Below, piece by piece: positions 49,281 through 62,400 of a stretch of DNA of 64,000 bases. The position numbers and the translations under genes are program-made. This DNA comes from Acanthornis magna (lineage: Eukaryota; Chordata; Aves; Passeriformes; Acanthizidae). Position 1 is the first letter of the stretch. The number at the start of each line of letters is the position of its first letter. Under the pieces are notes generated by a model. That model saw nothing but the letters and a program-made list of their open reading frames with translations. It was not told where the DNA came from and did no database searches. The stretch is taken from NCBI GenBank assembly GCA_036785705.1, contig JAWUZG010000084.1, positions 7,763,501-7,827,500 on the forward strand. The letters are read 5' to 3'.

Positions 49281-52200
49281 GTTTAGATTTTAATTCTTTC
49301 TCCATCACTGTAGCACCTGCACCTTGACTAGGGTTAACAGCTGGTTTCTGCTCACAGATGCAATAACTTGTCTTATTTAAGATTGCTTTGGGATTCCTTA
49401 GTTAAGGTTGTGTGCGAGAAAATGCTAACAGCTGCCACCAGAAACAATGAAAAATATTTATAGGAAACAATTTTTAGTACACTTGAAAAGATAGAGACAG
49501 CTTTGAACAGATGCACAGAAATGGAATGAAAATGGATCTTTTGAATCCAGCCAAGACTTTTATCCACATTTTCTGACTCTTAAAAAAAAAGGCAAGAGAA
49601 TAATAAACTTCAACTGTTTTCCAGTTTATGCAGAATGGGTAACAGATTATGTAGCACAACTAGAACAGAAATAGGGCACTGTAAACTTTCTCACTCTCCC
49701 GTTTTCTTTTTCCTTGTCATTTTAGACTTCGCATTATCTTTAGTCACCAAATTTGAACTGACATTAGCAAAATCATCTTCTTTATTTCTATTTCTTAATA
49801 ACCACCCTTAACTTGATCCTTGAACTTGTTTTTCTAGCAAAGCTCTTCCAGTTCCAGACTGTTTGTAGGGAGATTCTGCCTTCCTTCTCACATGCTGCTT
49901 TCCAAACTAATATACAAAGATCTTTATTCCCACAATATACCTTCCTTTTCCCTAGTTTGGTGGAATCCCACTTCTCTTCTGACAGAGATCCATCCCTCTG
50001 TCTGTGACAGCTTCACTGTCTCACATGTTCCCCTTTGATGTCCAGATGAAGTTATTTCAACCCTTAAACATAGATGGTTCATTGTTAAATTAGAAAAGCA
50101 GATTAAGACTTTTAAGGCATAACTTGCCTTCAGCACTCATCTGAGAGAAGTCATTATTGAATTGAGTTTTAGATTTAACACTTGAATTACCCAGCAAGTT
50201 GCTTAGGCAGGAGTAAATTAAAGTTCTCAAATTAAGTCTGTCCATCCTCCAAAATCAAAATTAAAAAATCAACCCTTGCCACTGTGGCAGCCACCATAGT
50301 CCATCTTCGCCAGCCTAAGAGAGGATGGGGAAGCAACTACTACTAGCCCAGTGCCAAAGATATGTGGGTGAATGGCTACGAAATGCCAGAAGGTCTGGTG
50401 TCCCCACTGCCCTGCTATGTGTCTTCTCCAGCCTGGAGCACAGGTTTAGAGATGGGATATGGAACTCCCACAGCATTACATCCTTTCCCTGCACCAGCCT
50501 CCTCTGTCCTGTGGTGCTGGTTTTTATAACATTCAGCATCTTCTACATATTTCCACTCCAGACCCCTGACAAATAACCATCCCCTCCCAAACCATCAGCT
50601 CTCCACCTGTGCTTAATTACATAACATCAACCTCCACAATCAATCTTTCTGCTTCTCCCTCAGACAGCTCATTAAAAGGTGCACTAAATAACCTGGCATA
50701 AAGCATTTTCTGTATCTTTAAAGATATTCTCAGGTAGTGAGAGTGTGGAATCCTATTCTCTAAGTTAAAAAGAATTAAGCTTTGCTAGCAGAGATGACTA
50801 GAAAGTTTTTATAATGATTTAGCCAAAAGTAAAATACACCTATAAAAGGATTCAGGGCATTTGAAGGATATTACATTGTTTAGGTAGCATATTCAGGTGA
50901 TGGATAATGGAGTCTCCATTGCAGAGAAGCTGTCTCCATACTTTTCTTTGGAGCAAATAGGATTTGAGTGGCAGTTTGGCAACAGACCTATTACTACAAA
51001 AGTAGCAAATTCTGAGTATGCTATTTTCACATTCTGGCTGTAACTCAGATATGCCAATTAAAATAGTGGAGATAAAATGATCGAGGGGTTTTGGAGTGCT
51101 CCTTTGGGGTTTTTTCCTCTAAGAAGGCAGCCTGCCCATCCTCTTTAGTCCAGCTGGACCATTGTCCTTGTAATAAACCTCAGTGCAATCCAGTCTGAAT
51201 TCTCTGACCAGTTTCAGTGTCCTCTGCTGGTCTGGATGGAAAAGGTTTTCAGAGATACAAACAATTATTTTTTTCAGGCAGCAGACTCTAGTCTACAGGA
51301 GCAAGAAAAAAATCTTTCTTCTGTTAGTGCTTCTCCTTCCTATCTGTGGGGCATGGGGAAATGCTCTCTTCTCAGAGAAATAGGGCTGAATCTCTTTGTT
51401 ATCCCTCTTCCAGCATCAAGAACCAGAGGTTTTCATTACTTGGGAGTGCCAGAACCACCCCACTGTTTTTATCATCAGCTTTGACACTTCAGTCTCAGAG
51501 GTTGTAAGAGCAGGAATTGGGTCCTTCCATAGGAGGAGGAGTCAAAAAGCTGATGAAGGGGGAAAGTAATATACTGGGGCCTTTGGAAGTGCCTTATTGG
51601 CCTGCTCAGTAAGCACACTGTGCCCATGACAGGCACTGGTACATGGAGATGAGCTCTCCATTCAGGACTTGCTCCAAAGAAACTCAAGTTTGCAAAGGCT
51701 TGAAGCATAAAAGTCTCTGATTTGGCCTCATCTTTCATAGTTCTCTGAACCTCACATGAATACACTGAATTACCCGATAAGCCATGTGTCAGCTAATCCC
51801 TGTTCTCATTTTATCTTGTTGACAAAATAGCAGCACTCTCAGGGATGACAAATGCAATCTAACTTCTAGAAGTTGGCATTCAAGGTGACTGAGACACAGG
51901 AGAATGAAATTTCTCCAGAATTGTTATGGCTGATTTCTGTCTCAGCAGTGATACACAGATAGCCAAGATACATACATAAATATCCATCAAAGGAAATAAA
52001 ATTCTTGTCTCAAAGAATGAGCTATTTCTAAACGTGACAATAAGGGTTGGATGGAAAACATCAGTAGCAACACCTGAGCAAATCAGCATGTTGATGTTGA
52101 CAGTAAGACTGTGTACCATGTATTCTTTATACCTTTTTAAGTGAAGTTATTCTTAAATACCATAACAATGGAATTGCTCTGGGTAACTAGTGTTTAACTA

Positions 52201-55200
52201 GATTCAGTAAGACTTCCAGAATGACCAGGGTGAAGGTTGCTTGGTTTGCAAATTGTGTGACAGTTGATCAGGCAAATAATGGTGTCTTCTGTCCCACGAG
52301 GGGTCAGCATCTCCCATTACAGACCAGAGATACCTTGCTGAGTTCCGAACAGAAAGGAGCTGTGGGGGGATGTGGAAAGCAAGCAGCTACATGTGGCTTT
52401 AAGAGTTCCAGCTCCAGTTCTGTGATCTGACAGCAGATTTCCTTCAGGCCATGGACATTCAGTTTGTCTGCAAGCCAGCTTGGTCTTCCAGAGACAATTC
52501 AGCACTATCTCCCTGCTTGTGTTTTCTCCAGCTCTTTTGTCTAGAATAAGCTTAATATAAAAGCCCAAATCTGACAGTAAGGGCTAAAAGGAAGGTGGTT
52601 CTGGAGCTCCCAAGTAATGCAAACTGGCATATGAGTGATAACATTAGCTTGATAAATTCCTGTGTGCTGAACTGCACTCTGTGTGTGACTGATACAGAGA
52701 TGCCAGAGTGCTGGGAAGGAAGACATGTTTGTGACAGATGGGTGGATGTTTTGCAGTGTTGAAAAAGAAGTGACATCTCTCTCAAAATGTCATTTTGCTT
52801 CTTGTTGCTGGCATCCCCAGGCATGGTGTAGCTGCTGGCAGAGCAGTCTCGGGGATGAGTGACACCGTGACTGGAGGGAACCACAGAATGCAAATAGGTG
52901 CTGCAAAGGCTGCTTAGGGCAGGGCTGGCTGGGGTGATTGCTGCCAGTGACAGAGGTGATTTGTTACTGCACTGCCCATTCCTAATCTGGAGGGCACTTA
53001 CAGACTTCCCCACCTCACAGGAGGAGGCGACTTTGCCTCCCTGTAAGTGGCACTGACCTTCTGAGACAACCTGCCAGGGCTCAAGGCACCCCCTCACTCT
53101 GCAGGGGCTGCACGGACATCAGGAGTTTGGCTGGCTACAAGCCAGGGCTCCCTCTGAAAGGCCACCTCCTTCCTCTGCTAAACTGGGCTGTCTCAATTCC
53201 GCCTTTTGACAAAGCAAAAACGCAAAAAAACCCCAACCTTGCTCTGCTGCTTGGTTTAACTTGAAGTAAGCAATGCAGCAAGCACCCAGGCCTGCAGGAA
53301 GGTATCCCACCTCACAGGAGCTGCATTTCTTGGCAATATTTAATGTTTTTCCCTATATTTAGCTGTTGTCTTTAGACTAGTTATTTCAAGGAAAGACTGT
53401 GCTTGAATAAATCCAAAATTAATAGAGATCCAAACAACACTGCAGGAATACTCTCTGGCTCTGTGCCTGCTAAAGCCCAGATGCTCCCCTGTGGATGCAG
53501 ATGTGCCACATACTCCTTTCCTCTCACATGAGCATCCTTACAGGGACCTCATGGAAAGGGGAACACCTCAGTGGTATGTGTCCAAAGGAGTTAATGAGGA
53601 AAAAGATAAAGGAAAGTAAGTCAGTCACAAGCCTACTGACATCTACCCAGGACTATCGGGCAGACTCTTTCAGCAGGACAAATTTTCCAGTCCCACTGTA
53701 CTTGCCTCTCTGCCTAGTGGAGAAGGAAATGGGCACCAAAAGCCATTAGAAGAACAAATCATGGCCTTTATTGAGATAAAACAGTTAATTTTAGCCTTAA
53801 GTGACTGTTTTATCACAGCTTTCCCAAGGAGCAGCTTTGCCATACCATTTTAAGTGCTTCCTAAATCATATTTAGCATTTTTTCACCCCAGTTCAGGAGC
53901 TGTAGTACACTATACTTTTACAAAGATATCATCTAATTATTCTGTCTTTTGTAGGGAGTCGACAATGATACAAATAATTATAAAGTTATATAATATAATA
54001 AGCTGACCTGTCTAAATAACACAGGCTTTCATTTCTGCCATGGCTTGGTTTTAATCACTCAAAACCCCACACTGATCCAGAGCACCAAATTGCTGTTTAT
54101 TCCACACAATGAGCCAGAGGCAGCTTTTGGTGGAAGAGCTTCGGGGAGTGCACCTCCTGCTCATGAGGTGCTGTCCAAAAACAAAGCAGCCCCAATGCAT
54201 CTTCTGGGAACACAAAACTGAGGAAATTCAATACTCATGGAAAGATTTGGGAGCTGCTTGCCTGACTGCTTAATAACACATTAGCACAGTTAAGTGGCTT
54301 CCCTCTAAAGAAAAAAAAAATACTGGAACATCAGTACAAAAAGAACCACAGGTATCTCAGCTTCACCACAATCAGACAGGTTGGCCCTGGAGAGCTGTTC
54401 TGACCTCCTGCCTGGAAGAGACTCAGAGCATCACCCAATGGTGTGTTGTTAAAATCAAATCTGTCTTTCAGAAAGACAGCCAAGTCTTGATCTCAGGCAT
54501 GTAGTAACACGTGGGCCATTACACAAAAGAAGATGATGTGCTCCTTCTTACAGCCAGGATACTTCACTTTGATAGTGACATTAAAATTGCAACAATTAAC
54601 TCTAATGAAATTGACAATTATGTCTTAATGCAGAAACAGGCTGTAACATAATTAAGGAGAAGTTATCTGAGTGCTTTCTCCTAACATACATATTCAGGCC
54701 TGTACTTTGATCTATAATTTGGCAAGAAAAAGAGAAAATGCAAAGCGAGTGGCTTGGAATGAGTTCCAATAGCAGTGCACACTCAGCTCCCTGCCTCCCC
54801 TCCTGCCTCCCTGCACAGCTGATGCTCCCAGCAGGCTTTTGCAAACAAGCCATAATTCCAGCTACCTTTCCTCAGGAAGAAAACCCCTCTGGGCTAGAAA
54901 TCTCAACCACAAAGGCAGAGCTCAGCACCACCCTCTGACCCTCAGTACAGTCCCTCAAACTCCTGTAGTCTTTGAGCCAGGGAACCAAGAACATGGAAAT
55001 ATCTAAAAGCAGAATCAGGGCTAACTAGAGCAGAGTTGTTCTGAGGAGTACGTGTCATTTCCTTTAAAGGGAAAAGAGGAAGCTCATAAAAACTACAAGC
55101 TTGCACTACAACATATTTATCCAGATTCTCAGGATGCTTAACCTTTTTCCATAAATAAGGGCTTCTGGTTAAGAAGATCCACTTTCCAATAAAGCATTCT

Positions 55201-55718
55201 GCTGCTAGGTTTATGGAGAAAAGCTTGAAAATGAGGATCTCTAACATGTTCAAAAATCTTGGAACAAAATTAAGTATCTAAATTAATTTTTAAACTCAGG
55301 GTTTGGGTTTTTTTAATCCTTACTGTCAATATATAAATTCTCAGACCTGCCATTTTAACACTAAAACACAGTATTTGCCATCTAGAGGGCACAGTCCAAG
55401 AACAGTAAAGGTCTCACAATTTCCCCTGGCAGGACAGAAGCCCACGATCTAGATCCATTTAGTTTCTTTTCTTACAGATTACAGGAGACTTGTGTTATTT
55501 CATTACCATGAGCCAGTTCTGCTTCACTCTGATTTCTAGGAGCAAAAAAGGAGGGACTACAAGGGAGAACTGAGTCACATCTTCACAGGCATGGCTCTAA
55601 CCTTAGCTGTGCCTCTCCTGAGACAGTCACAGAGACTCGGTCAGATCTGGGATGGCAAGCTCAAAAGGCAGAGCTTTCACTCAGAAGCTGCTCCATTCTG
55701 TTTCCAGGCACTCACAAA
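49281..55718. other. non-coding region, no gene recognised
   Basis: No exon is recognised. A 181-codon minus frame at 52552-53097 lies in a GC-richer patch, has no domain features, and is of a length expected by chance in a window this size. A stretch at about 54047-54110 resembles an inverted LTR end and is described in the findings only. Confidence 0.55.
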
Positions 55719-55845
55719 GAATCACAGAGGATGGAAAAGACCTCCAAGATGATCGAGTCCAACCATTAACCCAGCTCACCACTAAACCAATATCCCCAAG
55801 TGCCACATGCACACAGCTTTTGAACCCTTCCGGGGTTCCCCTTTG
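55719..55845 (-). mobile_element. CR1 LINE 3'-end fragment, about 127 bp
   Basis: The + strand reads GAATCACAGAGGATGGAAAA, then 'AAGATGATCGAGTCCAACC', then 'ATTAACCCAGCTCACCACTA' and 'CCCCAAGTGCCACATGCACA'. This is the antisense CR1 3' end, truncated after about 127 bp. It lies 37 bp from the solo LTR. Confidence 0.93.
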
Positions 55846-55882
55846 CACACTTTGAGATTAAGAGAGCTCTCCAGGACCATGG

Positions 55883-56418
55883 TGTCCTGGTTTTATCTGG
55901 GATAGTTAGTTTTCTTCCCAGTAGCTGGTCCAGGCTGCCTTTTGGATTTAGGATGAGAACAATATTGGTAACACACTGATGTTTTAGTTGTTGCTAAGCA
56001 GAGTTTACACCAAGCCAAGGACTTTTCAGCTTCTCATACAGCCCTGCCAGCAAGGAAGCTGAGGGGCACAAGGAGCTGGGAGGGGGCGCAGATGGGACAG
56101 TTGGCCCCCACTGGCCAAAGGGATATTCCATGTCGTATGGCATCATGCTGAACAATACATCTGGGGGCAGTTGAGCAAAGGTGTGGCAGCCTGATGCCCT
56201 GATGCTCAGGGTCTGGCTGGGTATCGGCCAGGGGGCAGTGTGCAATTGCCCACTTCTTTGGGCATTCTTTTATTATTATTATTTTCCCTTCCCTTTTTGT
56301 CCTATTAAACTGTCTTCATCTCAGCTCATGAGTTTTACCTGGTTTTCCCCAACTATCTCCTGCCCCCACTGCAAATGTCTGTGGCATTTAGCTGCCTGCT
56401 GAGTTAATCCAAAATGCA
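55883..56418 (+). mobile_element. solo LTR of an endogenous retrovirus, songbird-type family
   Basis: The element begins TGTCCTGGTTTTATCTGGGA and shares many blocks with an LTR I remember as abundant in passerine genomes. Examples are 'AACACACTGATGTTTTAGTT', 'GTTGCTAAGCAGAGTTTAC', 'TTTTCAGCTTCTCATACAG' and 'CTGGCCAAAGGGATATTCCA'. A polyadenylation-type ATTAAA is at 56304-56309. The expected TATA region, before 'CATCTGGGGG' near 56155-56166, is decayed. The element ends near AATGCA at 56418. The flanks CATGG (55878-55882) and CAGGG (56419-56423) match at four of five bases and may be the target-site duplication. No internal viral genes are next to it, so it is a solo LTR left by recombination between two LTRs. 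I lean toward an ERVL-class family, but the class is not certain. Confidence 0.85.
56304..56309 (+). terminator. LTR polyadenylation signal ATTAAA
   Basis: A variant poly(A) signal at the place expected in this LTR family, in the context CCTATTAAACTGTCTTC. It marks the R region of the LTR. Confidence 0.55.
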
Positions 56419-59400
56419 CAGGGAATTCCCAGTGTGCCACTTGGTGCCACAGCCCAGCCAGCACTGCTCCTTTGTAAGATGATATTTGCACTTACAGTCA
56501 CCTGCCATTAAGCACCAGCGGTTTTGTTTAAATTACATGCCATGACATTGATTCTTGGCATAGCTGAGCTATTTCTTTAACCAAAGTCTTGCGCATGTGA
56601 CTATAAATACATGAATATGTCTGCCTTGCTCTTTTATTAGTAGACTTGATAACCTGAGTGGAAAAAATGGGTGGTGAAATATTCTTGGCTTCTTTTCACA
56701 CTGTTCTCTTTGCATCTTCTCCTAGTGGCTGTCAGAAAAAATTAGTGAACTAGTCAGACTTCTACTGTGACCTGAAACAGCCCTAAACCTTCAGAAATCA
56801 GGACTTCTAAGGCTTCTATTTTGAATCCTATCTTCCCTCCTCTGCACCTCTACTTTTTTTTTCCTACAGAAATGATGGTACTAAATAAGATATTGAAGAA
56901 TTCCATTCCCCATAAAAAAATCCTGAAAAAACACAGTAGTTATCAATTGTGAGGAATGCAGAGCAGAGAGGAGAGAAGCTGTTCCATTGTAAAATCCACC
57001 AGCTTCTGCATTCAGCACAAACTCTGTATCTCCTCTCATTTATGCATTTCAGGCAGCAAATCAGCTTTTTTATGGGCAAAGAAGGGAGAACACAGGCACT
57101 CAACAACAGGTTCAGATTTAACCAGAAAGCCAGCAACCCAGTCAAGAATGTAAGAAAGAGTTATAAAATCACTCCCAGGTGATCTTTTAGTTCCGTCTGG
57201 AAACAAGCACTGCAAGCCTGGCTTTGAAGTATTGTGAAATCCTGTTGGACTTCAACCCCACAAACATTGTGCTGAAATTACAAGCAATTTAAGTGCTAGA
57301 GTGTAACATTTGTTTTCCATTTGGTCACCTAGATCTTGATTTGAATCAATAACTTAAAGGATAGGGAATATATTTCAGGCCGCGTTCCTCTGTCCTCGCA
57401 GCTGAGACCTTCAGAAAACAATTCCTACATGAATATAATAGATCAATGTCAGGGTGATAAAAAGTAGAATCATTTTTTGTGTATGTGCATTTGGCTCTTT
57501 GCATAGTAGATTTACACACAATTGCAACTCTCAAAAGAGAATCACCTTGTACAGTCAAAACACACAAAATTACATGGCAGCAATTGCTAAGAACATGAAC
57601 CTGTTGTGGTGCTATGCCTGTAAAAATGAATGCAACATTTTTAGATGAAGGCACAAGTGGTAGTTAGGCTGTCTTAAAATTAAGAAATATGTCTAAAATA
57701 TCACTTGGACTTTTTTCCTTTTATTTAACAAAAGAACACTTACTATTTCAATAGGATTCTGACAGCCTGACAAATGCTATTCATCAATGTTTTTTTCTTT
57801 AAGAAAAGGGAACAGCAACAGAGAAATCAGGTTTTCTCTATTGCAATAACCTTATTTTTGTGTTTCATCAGAGCCTTTCAAGCAGAATTTATGATATTTT
57901 ATTTTTAATTAGCTGTAGCTGAATATTTTTCTCCTTTCCGTACCATTCCATACAGAACAGTAACCTCAAGATGGCGATGTTTGTCCCCTTTTAGAGGGTG
58001 GGCTGACAGCGGGGATTACTAAAGCATCTTCCTTCATTCTGAAGGAAAAGTGGAATTTGTTTGTCTTTGAGCACATTAGGGTGTTGCTGCCTCCCAGAAA
58101 TTTCTATATACCCCCCTCTGATAAAGGTTCTTAACTGCTATTATCAAGTCTTGCATCTTAGAGCAAAATAAAAGTGAATTTCAATGAGGAATTCATATAA
58201 TTTCCAATTAAAAGCTTTCTGAAGTGTTTGTTTTCACCTCAATCTGAAATCCAAAAACTAATCTTTTTTTTTTTTTTTTTTTTTGTAATTCCATCTCTAG
58301 GCCTTTGTTTATCATACTGAAAACGATTCACATAACAAAACAAAAACCAACAATAATAATAGCAATAATTAGAAAACCCCACATTATATGCTTTTCCTTA
58401 CTTAGAAATATTTGTAGAGTAAATCCACAGAAGTCTGAAAATTGACATTCTGTTTCAATTAAAAAAACTAAACCAAAAAAACCCAAACAAAAATCCCCAA
58501 ACTTACTATATATCTGAATAGTATACCATTTCAAACCCAGGACAACTGTTACCAGTGTTCATTTTAGATTTGGTTTTGAATAAACTCTTCATCAAAGGGT
58601 TTTGGTGGCTTCTGTGCTCCCCTTAGGGTACACATGAACAAAATGTAGACTCTTGCCAAAATATCCTTTTCCTCACTCCGTAATGCTGTACAAGACTTTT
58701 CTTAGATTTTCTAATTCCCTCTGACATTACTCTCTGCCAAAGCTCGAGATTAAAGGTGGAAAGTCTTTGCCTTTTACATGCTTTAGGAGAACAGCACACA
58801 CAGAAACATACCTGTCAAACAAATTGTGTCCTCTTCCTGAATCTTCATTAAATAGCAGCAAAGGAAATCTATTTAGTGAATGTTCTAAAATAAAACATGA
58901 TGTGTGTATTAAAAAGCACTTTTTTCTGGTTCTATAGGAAAGCAGGCTAAAGCTGAAGAGTTTTATGGTAAAGATGAGTTTCTTTAGAGTGAGGGTTTTT
59001 ATTTGTGCTTAAAAGGCTTGCCCTGAAAAAGGATGACAACATTGACAGGCTGCAGTCTACAACATCCATGTACAAACCATAAGATAATGAGTCAAATTTA
59101 TATGAAAGAGATAAGAAATAATTAGTTTCAGTTCAATGCCTTACTTTCAGGCAGCTCCTACTGTGAGCAATGAACATTTAAGCACTTACTTTTGGGCATA
59201 GGAGACACAGACTGGTTTTCTCCAGGAGCTGATTAAGCAGAACCGAATTGTTGGGAATTTATGATTTTGGAATTACCAAAGTCTGTTTGCAAACCTGGTG
59301 TCTGTCTGCAGGTTGTTCCGGTTCGCTGCATGAGGGGTCACCCTCTCAAATATTGTCTAAAAGAGCTGCCTCTCCCGCCACTCTGGGTATTTTACACTGT

Positions 59401-62400
59401 GGCTCTGTTTGCAGTTGTCTTGCTGACTCCCTGTGAACTGCTTGTGTCAACTTTTATAACTGTGACAAGGCCACCTTTCGTATGACAAGCAAACAAAATT
59501 TACTCAAGCTGCCACCAAACAGCGTGGCTTTATAGCTGTCGCTTCCAGCAGCCCTTAGAAGGCACATGCTCAAGGAAGTCCATTGCCTGACCATCTTTTG
59601 TTGCCTGTGACAGTTTCACAGCTTTTCTTAGCTCCAGTCTAGCATTGCCACAAGCCATTTTCCTTGTTTCAAAACAGTGTGCTGTACTACACAGCCTTTC
59701 GGATCTTTTCATGTGTGGTGTAATTCAGATGTTTTCTGGCATAAGGTGTCAGGCTCTCTAGTACCAATTAGTAAAATTGCCTTTAGGTCCTGAAGAATTT
59801 AGGAGTTTGTCTTAGCTAAAGAGGCTTTTGCTTAAGGTTTTAGCATACTGCTCTTAACAGCATGTCTGTGAACTGCTTGAAGCAAGCAAGCAGCTGAAGT
59901 ATGCTTGCAAAGCAACAAAACTCTGTTGGAAAGGGACACTTGGGACTAGGACCTGAAAAAAAAATCAAGGACCAGAGCAAAGAACCCGAAAAACAGAAGC
60001 TTTGTTAGTTCAGGCATAACCCACTTGTCTCTTCAGAGGTGCTCACAACAGCTCACAGGCTAGGTGCTCTTACAAAATAGCCATGCTCTGGTGTATGAAG
60101 ATACTGCTGGAGACCAGTCCAAAAGCTGGTAAGCTTCCCAAACTTGACTAATAACCGATCTTCTGTTAGAACACAGACAAAAACTGTTTCTTCCAACCTA
60201 TGACAATATTATTAAAAAACATGGGGAGAAGGAAGACCTCTATTTGAGAAGATGCTTTGGAAAAGGTATAATAACAATAAAGAGTCAATTACCTGAGAGT
60301 GCAATTTAGACATCACTGGAAGAGTTGCTTTAATTAGCGTGGTTGTTAAATCTGTTGCCTTGCTTATGCTGCAGATGTGCCTCCTGCCACCTCATATCTA
60401 GCAGCAAGGACTCCACACAGGGACTGGAATAGGGGAGGTTTTTTTTTAAACCAAAACACAGGTGCAACAATTTACACCAGCTGAGCTTGAGCCCTGTGGG
60501 GCTTGCTGAAAGTCTCTATGGGAGACCTGAAATGGAGAAAGGTAAGTAATGAAGATCAAAAAACACCAGCTAGCCAGAAAACAGAGCCCTTTTATTTGCC
60601 CATGCAAATCAATCTCATGCTTCTCCAGCCCAGTGTGAGCAGCGGTGACCACTGCAAGGACAAGGCACATAAAAGCAGAGAGCCTGCAGCCACTGCCAGA
60701 GGCAGCTACTGAGGAATCTCCCCCTTAGAGCTGGATCCAGCACCCTGGGTCCTGCCTGACCAGGGCCACACAGGTGGGGATAAACACCTCTCCTGGTCTG
60801 CTTGGGTATATTCCTCCCAATGCAGCCCGGAACACTGTTTGCCTTATCTGCAACGAGAGCATACTGTTAGCATAGCTCCCTGTCATCAGAGCCAATATTC
60901 AGCTTACAGAGGCTGGGACACACCAGTCTTTCCTGAAAAGCAGCCAAGGAGTAGGTGGGCACAGGATATGGCCTTCTCTAAATGATTCACGATTTGGACC
61001 TGTTCCCTGCATAGTCAAACTATCAGAACCAGCTGGTGTCTGGCCCAGGAGTGTACTGAGAATATTAAAAATCATCATCTTATGCAATTACAGAGTTACC
61101 TCAGAGCTAGTTTGTGTGCTGGGATAAGGTGGGCACTCAGCTGCTCAGAACACAAGGCCAGAGCTCAACTTGCCCAGCTCCAATATGCTCCTGAAATCCT
61201 GCCCTAAGGTTGGTAGGCTTGTGCCAACAGAATCAAATCCTGTTTGCTCCTCACCCCGAGGATTTCCCACACCTCCTGGCTAAGTGCTCACACTCCCTTC
61301 TACCTCCTCTGCTCCAGGCTCCAGCCAACTGTCACCCCCTGGGAGCCAAACATTTACTGCATGAAAACCCCAACACATGACAACCAACCTCTCTCAGTGC
61401 TTCTGTCAAGGCAACTACTGCCTTTCAAGCTGATTTCTCTGACTAATTAAGCATGGAGACACACCAGACTGCCAACTGAATGGTGGTTGCAGCATCCATC
61501 ACTCCAACAGAATTCAACCTAATGGGCTAAAAGCTGCAGCTTGAGAGCCCAGAACAGCTTGTTCCCTGGAATGGAAAACCCATTGTTTACTGTGCTCTAA
61601 AATTCCCCAAGTTAAAAAAAGAGGAAAGAAACCCAAACAAAACCCCCTACGTTCTCCAGCCTTGAAAACATTAATTATGAATTACTAAGAGAGAAAAAAC
61701 ACCTGCTCCCCTTTTATCATTAACATTTTATGTATTACACCTTTCAGTCTCTTTCCAGACACTAAAGCTCCTGAGGTCCTTCAGAGGGAGTAAAAAGTGC
61801 ATGGCAACACCAAGTCCCATTTGCCTACAAAACCATGTTGTTTCCACCAGGAATGAAGTTTGTTTCCCTCCCATGTGAATGCTTTGGCTTCCTTTGTGCA
61901 TGTGCATGTTGTAGTTTGGATGAAGTGGCTTCCCCATGTGTTTGGGAGAGCATTGTCCTTCCTATTGACTCAGTAGATCTCACAGAAATGACTGTGAACT
62001 GTAAGGTGTTATTTGTACGGTTTCTTCTACCCTCTGCAATGGCTCAGATCCTGGTGGGGACCCTGAGAAACAGGGCAGAATTTAAATTTAGTTAAATCAA
62101 GTGCAAGGCAGCTAGTGCAAAAAGAGAAGAGCATCGAGTCAGGCACAAATATGCCTTGTATGAAAGCAACCTGGAGTGTCCCACATAGCTCCATTCTCAC
62201 ATTCACACTCCAGCTATACCTCTGTTTGAGAAAAAAACCCCAACTTTCTCCTCTCACAGGGGAGAAATAAACATCTACTCAGATAACACTGCTTATCTTT
62301 ATTAAGGACAGTAGATTGTAAGATTAAGATTGTAATTGTTGATGCTTACCCAGATCAAATCAGGACTGGGATGCATTTGTGATAAGAAAAGTCTCAGCAG

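Noticed and set aside
52552..53097. 181-codon minus-strand open frame
   Set aside because: No domain, signal peptide or membrane pattern. It lies in a GC-richer patch, and a frame this long is expected about once by chance in a 64-kb window.
57968..57976. AAGATGGCG, YY1-like site
   Set aside because: A single short match with no CpG island or nearby exon; not enough to call a regulatory element.
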